In this document: piece by piece, positions 59,425 through 64,000 of the stretch
Position numbering within the stretch: position 1 is the stretch's first letter
Layout of the letters: the number at the start of each line of letters is the position of its first letter
DNA from: Brevipalpus yothersi
Lineage: Eukaryota; Arthropoda; Arachnida; Trombidiformes; Tenuipalpidae
Length of the DNA: 64,000 nt
Reading direction: 5' to 3'
Assembly: GCA_003956705.1 (NCBI GenBank)
Contig: QZCP01000074.1
Coordinates: forward strand, 68,160 to 132,159
Position numbers and translations under genes: made by a program
The notes under the pieces: generated by a model
Databases searched by the model: none
The model's input: the letters and a program-made list of their open reading frames with translations, nothing else
Told to the model about the DNA's origin: nothing

Positions 59425-60536
59425 GAATCATTGCGAAGCCTAAATCTTCCCAATATCGTGATGGATGGCTATCTAAAGTTTACTTTTATGAATTCGTGCA
59501 GTTTTTAGGTTAAAAATGCTGAACTCGTTTGATAATTGAAGACTCTATTTGTTAAAGCGACATTATTAATGATAATTAATGATCAATGGTGACAGATGAC
59601 ATATGCGATTTGTACAGGCATGAGGTGTTCCATATATTTTATATTTCAGGTACTTCATTTTGATATATTCTATGATAGATACGCAAATCTGATGGCTTAC
59701 TGTATCGAAGAACAGAGGGAATTCCCAAAGTAGAAAATACATGTGTACATCTTCTGAGGCGTTTGATAATTTTTCGCGTTTTTTTCGGAAATACATGTCA
59801 GTATCTGAGCTACTTACTTCCTTAATGAGCAAAAGATCACCGATTTTGATTTCTCCAATTAGTTTGAAAACTTGAATTCAGTTTCCCATAGATTGATCGA
59901 TCATACCTTGACAAGATCTTCTCACTTTTCTTTCAGAGGCGCTTAAAGAACGATTCAATTTGTCAGATTTAGCTAGCTTTTCCTTGCGTGTACTTATGCT
60001 CGCTTCGATTGCATACGCTGCCAGATCGCTCAATACTGATATCCATTTATTCAGATAGATTCAGATAAAACCAAATCTGTTACACTTCAAATTCAGTTTA
60101 TCTCTTCCTCGTTATACAAATACTTCTCTGATTCCATTTTCTGAGCTATTAGGTTCCGGTGAAGATGGCATCCGATTTACTTGAAATTTTTTTGACTACA
60201 GATAGATAGATATAGATGAGAATAGGCTACTGGCTCATACTCACAGCCAACCATTTTCTCGCACGATTTGGTGCTTTTGATTGGACTTATATTTTTATTC
60301 ATTGGATTCAAATGAATTCATTGCGCTGCAATTTTCATATACAAGAGGAAACACTTGATTTGATGAAAGAATGAAAAAAAATTTGTAAAATGTGTTCTCA
60401 TCAAAATCATTTTCCATTAAAAAGATTGAGTTGACTCCAAAAGCAATACACTTCATTACACCTAGTGTATGGCAGTTGCAAAGAAAGAAACCAACAATTA
60501 TCATCAATTGAGTGATTCTCAAAAATCTTTCAAACG
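59425..60536. other. Spacer
   Basis: No gene is supported. At 59935-60010 there is inverted similarity to family A exon 3 (minus-strand reading of the ANKRGS/AKSEK region), a possible gene scrap. Confidence 0.45.
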
Positions 60537-61490
60537 ATGACAATAAAAAAGTTTCTCCATATACTTCTATGCTTGACTGCCCTTTTTGTGAGAAATGTTG
60601 TAACAAGTAAGAGGTGACTGAAGATTATTGATGTCTAAAAAATTTTCATCTACCAAACACTATCTCAATTAGATACTTCTTCCACTGGACCAAAAGAGTA
60701 TCAGAAACTATGTCTCAAGTATGAACAGTTGGTCAAGTCAGGAGTATCTGAAGAGAGGATGGAAAAATTCCCCGAAAATGAAATGGGTTCATTTACCGCT
60801 GATATTTTGGGAAAGCAAAATTTGGATCCACAGATGTGAGTACCTGAAGGGTAATCACTTGAATTTCATTCAGAAGTGTGAGTAGTTTATTTTGAACTCT
60901 CTTCCCATTAGTACTGGTAGGGAAGGAAATTCTTGATACTTCAATAGTGCAAATAGTGATGTTGTGGTGCAAAGTAAAGACAAAATTGGTGAATATGGAC
61001 AACTTGTACGCTATGTGAATGCTGGAACTGGACAATCTACTGGGTCATATGACTCAGCTATTACAGTTAACCAGGAGAATCATCATATCGTTCAATCAGA
61101 TATCAAACAGATTTTGGCCACGATCGAAGCGGCCATAAGTGCTAAGAAAAAGCAATCAACCAAATCTCATGATTTGAACACCTCTTCAAAATCTTGGGTT
61201 GAGAGAGTGAGAAAATTTTGCCTGGAAGGAATGAAAGCTGCTTACAAGCGATTGCAGAGAAAAATGCAAATGAAGAAGAATGTTTCCTCGAATGGTTCGA
61301 AAAAGGTACCTGAGAAAATATCGGAATCTTTGAGTAGAGGTGATGAAAATTTTGGTGAAGAAGATGGAAATTCCACACTGATAGATACCCAAGCAAACAT
61401 TGGACCAAATGGATATTCAACTAATGTGATAAACATACAGCTGTAGCTACTGGGCAAGCAAGTAATACAGGGGGAGTTTATCAGTAGTAT
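60537..61490 (+). pseudogene. Family A copy 5, disrupted
   Basis: Exon structure is preserved (60537-60606, 60673-60835, then exon 3 from about 60919), with signal peptide MTIKKFLHILLCLTALF and exon 2 again 163 nt. Exon 3 has a TGA where the paralogs have Trp (NSW), a frameshift near 61436-61445 inside the C-terminal module (VINI then out of frame; the correct reading TAVATGQASNTG follows), and lacks the FQSHGKY tail. The modules between remain well conserved (VQSKDKIGEYGQLVRYVNAG, ANIGPNGYSTNVIN), so inactivation looks recent. A shorter product from 60964 is possible. Confidence 0.78.
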
Positions 61491-61854
61491 AGGGGGGAGT
61501 ATTGATATCCCTACCTCATTTAGGCAGGCGATCTTGCCGACAAAGGATTGAAAAACTTACTCAAAGTTGAAATGAACATGAGGAGAGGAAAAAAATCAAA
61601 AGAATTTTGCCGCAGCCAGACAAAAAGAAGAGACATGATTACGGTGTCGAACTGAGTTATTTTCTTTCTTCTTCAACATGAAAGCTTGTATTACAGGAAT
61701 TTTTGAGGGTATTAGAGGCAGCATTATGGAAAAAAAAATTAAACAAGGTTTTGAGCATTTTCCTGATTTTTTTGAGGAACCTTTTTGATATTGAATTTCT
61801 AGAAAAATTGAGCATTATCGAGATGAAAATTGTGACAGAGATCAGAAAATTAAA

Positions 61855-62107
61855 CTATTCTGACAGATTGGTCAATCTTTGAATTTCTTTAAGGAGATAT
61901 TTGATAAACTTATCGTTCTCACCGAGCTCCTTATCTTTCTCTGATATCTCTTTGTTGCGATCTAAAAGATCTTGGAAAATCAGATCATTGATTGAATTGA
62001 GACGCTGTATCAGCTTCATCATTTCTCTCTTCTGAGCCCTCAAAGCAGTTGAATTTCTCTCTTGATCATCCACTTGTTTCGGCAAACGCTTGTAAGCCTC
62101 GATAACA
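61855..62107 (-). CDS. Possible exon of a small coiled-coil protein
   Basis: An open minus-strand frame of ~84 codons with strong coiled-coil character (LLDRNKEISEKDKELGENDK, LLKEIQRLTNL) and no repeats. No ATG precedes the first 30 codons, so a spliced upstream exon is expected. A candidate 5' exon on the same strand near 62140-62205 reads MCAAPLPVRVSRLENCLLSI, but I could not make the phases agree. Its start (VIEAYKRLPK) resembles the family A middle (MIEAAYKRLQ), which may be chance. Confidence 0.4.
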
Positions 62108-62433
62108 TTTTATATATCATAATATAAATCTCTATCCTCACCGCAGATAGAAAGGAGACAATTTTCCAAACGACTCACACGAACAGGTAAGGGGGCAGCA
62201 CACATTTTCGAGGAACTTGGAGATTTCTAGGACACTGAGGAAACAATGTACAAAAAAATATTGAGACGGCAGAAACAATGATAACACATGAACATGTATA
62301 TGACTGTGTATATGCTTTGGTAGGTAAACCTTCTGGACATGGGTACTGGAGCGATAAGCAAAGCGCGAAAAGAAGGCGGCTTGTATGAATCAGTTTGAAT
62401 TTCGATTTTTTCTTGTATTAACTTACTGATCTT

Positions 62434-64000
62434 GTTCTAGATTTTATTCCAAGTGAGCTTAATTTTTTCTCCCAATCGAACTAACTATTCAACTTTTCCG
62501 AGATTTCATCTCGAGTGAGCTTAACTTTTACTCTCAATCGAACCAACTATTCAACTTTTTCCATATTTTATACCAAGTGAGCTTAATTTTTACTCTCAAT
62601 TGAACTAATTATTCAACTTTCTCCATATTTTATACCAAGTGAGCTTAATTTTTACTCTCAATCGAACTAATTATTCAACTTTTTCGAAATTTCATCTCGA
62701 GTTAGCTTAACTCCTACTCTCAATCGAATTAACTATTCAACTTTTTCCATATTTTACACCGAGTGAGCTTAACTTTTACTCCCAATCGAATAAACTATTC
62801 AACTTTTTCGAGATTTTATCTCAAGTTGGCTTAATTTTTACTCTCAATCGAACTAATTATTCAACTTTATCCATATTTTATACCAAGTGAGCTTAATTTT
62901 TACTCTCAATCGGACTAATTATTTAACTTTATCCATATTTTATACCAAGTGAGCTTAACTTTCACTCTCAATCGAACTAACTTTTCAACTTTTTCCATAT
63001 TTTATACCAAGTGAGCTCAACTTTTACTCTCAATCGAAATAACTATTCAACTTTTTCGAAATTTCATCTCGAGTTAGCTTAACTCCTACTCTCAATCGAA
63101 TTAACTATTCAACTTCTTCGAGATTTCATCTCGAGTGAGCTTAATTTTTACTCTCGATCGAATTAACTATTCAACTTTTTCGAGTTTTCATCTCGAGTGA
63201 GCTTAATTTTTACTCTCAATCGAACTAATTATTCAACTTTATCCATATCTCTTCTCAAGTTAGCTTAACTTTCACTATCAATCGAACTAACTATTCAACT
63301 TTTTTCATATTTTATACCAAGTGAGCTTAACTTTTACTCTCAATCGAATTAACTATTCAACTTTTTCGAAATTTCATCTCGAGTTAGCTTAACTTTTACT
63401 ATCAATCGAACTAATTTTTCAACTTTTTCCATATTTTATACCAAGTGAGCTTAACTTTTACTATCAATCGAACAAATTATTCAACTTTATCCATATTTTC
63501 TCTCAAGTTAGCTTAACTTTTACTATCAATCGAACTAATTATTCAACTTTCTCCATATTTTATACCAAAGGAGCTTAACTTTTACTATCAATCGAACTAA
63601 CTATTCAACTTTTTTCATATTTTATACCAAGTGAGCTTAACTTTTACTATCAATCGAACTAATTATTCAACTTTATCCATATCTTTTCTCAAGTGAGCTT
63701 AACTTTTACTATCAATTATACCAAGTAGGCTTTACTTTTACTCTCAATCAAATTAACTATTCAACTTTTTCGAGATCTCCTCTAGGCTTAGTTTGACTTC
63801 TACTATCAATCAAACTAATTATTCAACTTTATCCATATTTTTTCTCAAGTTAGCTTAACTTTTACTATCAATCGAACCAACTATTCAACTTTTTCCATAT
63901 TCTATACCTAGTGAGCTTAATTTTTACTCTCAATCGAACTAATTATTCAACTTTATCCATACTTTTTCTCAAGTTAGCTTAACTTTTACTATCAATCGAA
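62434..64000. repeat. 62-bp satellite array (about 25 units, continues beyond the window)
   Basis: Tandem AT-rich monomers with a 62-bp period, measured from successive gcttaa positions (62581, 62643, 62705, 62767). A constant part reads tactctcaatcgaactaa, then ttattcaacttt. A variable part is of two kinds: ccatattttataccaagtga, or cgagatttcatctcgagtga, the latter containing a CGAGA/TCTCG inverted repeat. Toward the right end the constant part shifts to tactatcaatcgaa. One irregular junction is near 63700-63730. Confidence 0.93.

Noticed and set aside
62434..64000. CRISPR-like array
   Set aside because: The repeat period is contiguous with no unique spacers and the context is eukaryotic. 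It is a satellite.

Overview
This looks like nuclear DNA of an arthropod, most likely a chelicerate and probably an acariform mite (inference; no species-specific marker was recognised). The evidence is AT-rich sequence, spliceosomal genes with very short introns (mostly 40-120 nt), an Abd-B-type Hox gene, metazoan mitochondrial-protein genes, a beta-tubulin with the MREI start, long (CT)n/(GA)n microsatellites, and local tandem expansion of secreted-protein genes.

Layout. 1-4.2 kb: a non-LTR retrotransposon on the minus strand, ORF1 intact and ORF2 (endonuclease plus reverse transcriptase) open to the window edge. 6.4-11.5 kb: Abd-B, two exons around a 4.3 kb intron, inside an 11 kb stretch rich in (CT)n. 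18.3-24.2 kb: a compact housekeeping block: a short RMI1-like OB-fold protein, mitochondrial ribosomal protein mS26, a divergent beta-tubulin and mitochondrial EF-Ts. 25.1-28.3 kb: an unrecognised two-hydrophobic-segment protein and a Cys-containing type I membrane protein. 29.0-33.3 kb: three tandem PEBP (phosphatidylethanolamine-binding protein) paralogs with three different N-termini. 36.1-40.5 kb: PFKFB (6-phosphofructo-2-kinase/fructose-2,6-bisphosphatase) with at least three alternative 3' ends.

41.3-61.5 kb is a lineage-specific cluster built by repeated segmental duplication. Family A is a set of small secreted proteins: four intact genes, one relic and one pseudogene. They have exactly conserved exon phases, a fixed 163-nt exon 2, and two copies of an 'IGxxG...VxNVxxGxxS' module flanking a helical region. 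A diverged, cysteine-free sister gene (52.7 kb, plus a 5' fragment at 49.5 kb) carries the same two modules. Interleaved on the minus strand is a second family of Cys-rich type I membrane proteins (intact at 47 kb, pseudogenes at 54.8 and 56.5 kb, distant relative at 28 kb). Two copies of a ~294-bp TA-flanked MITE sit in duplicated flanks whose 57-58 kb paralogs are empty sites. The window ends in a 62-bp-period AT-rich satellite from ~62.4 kb onward.

The points most worth pursuing are the secreted two-module family; the apparent sharing of one mitochondrial leader (17-nt exon 1, same intron phase) between the unrelated EF-Ts and PEBP genes; the PEBP paralogs with changed targeting and, in one case, a shortened ligand-pocket loop; and the alternative C-termini of PFKFB. 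Exon boundaries come from GT/AG sites, frame consistency and paralog comparison, not from transcript data.
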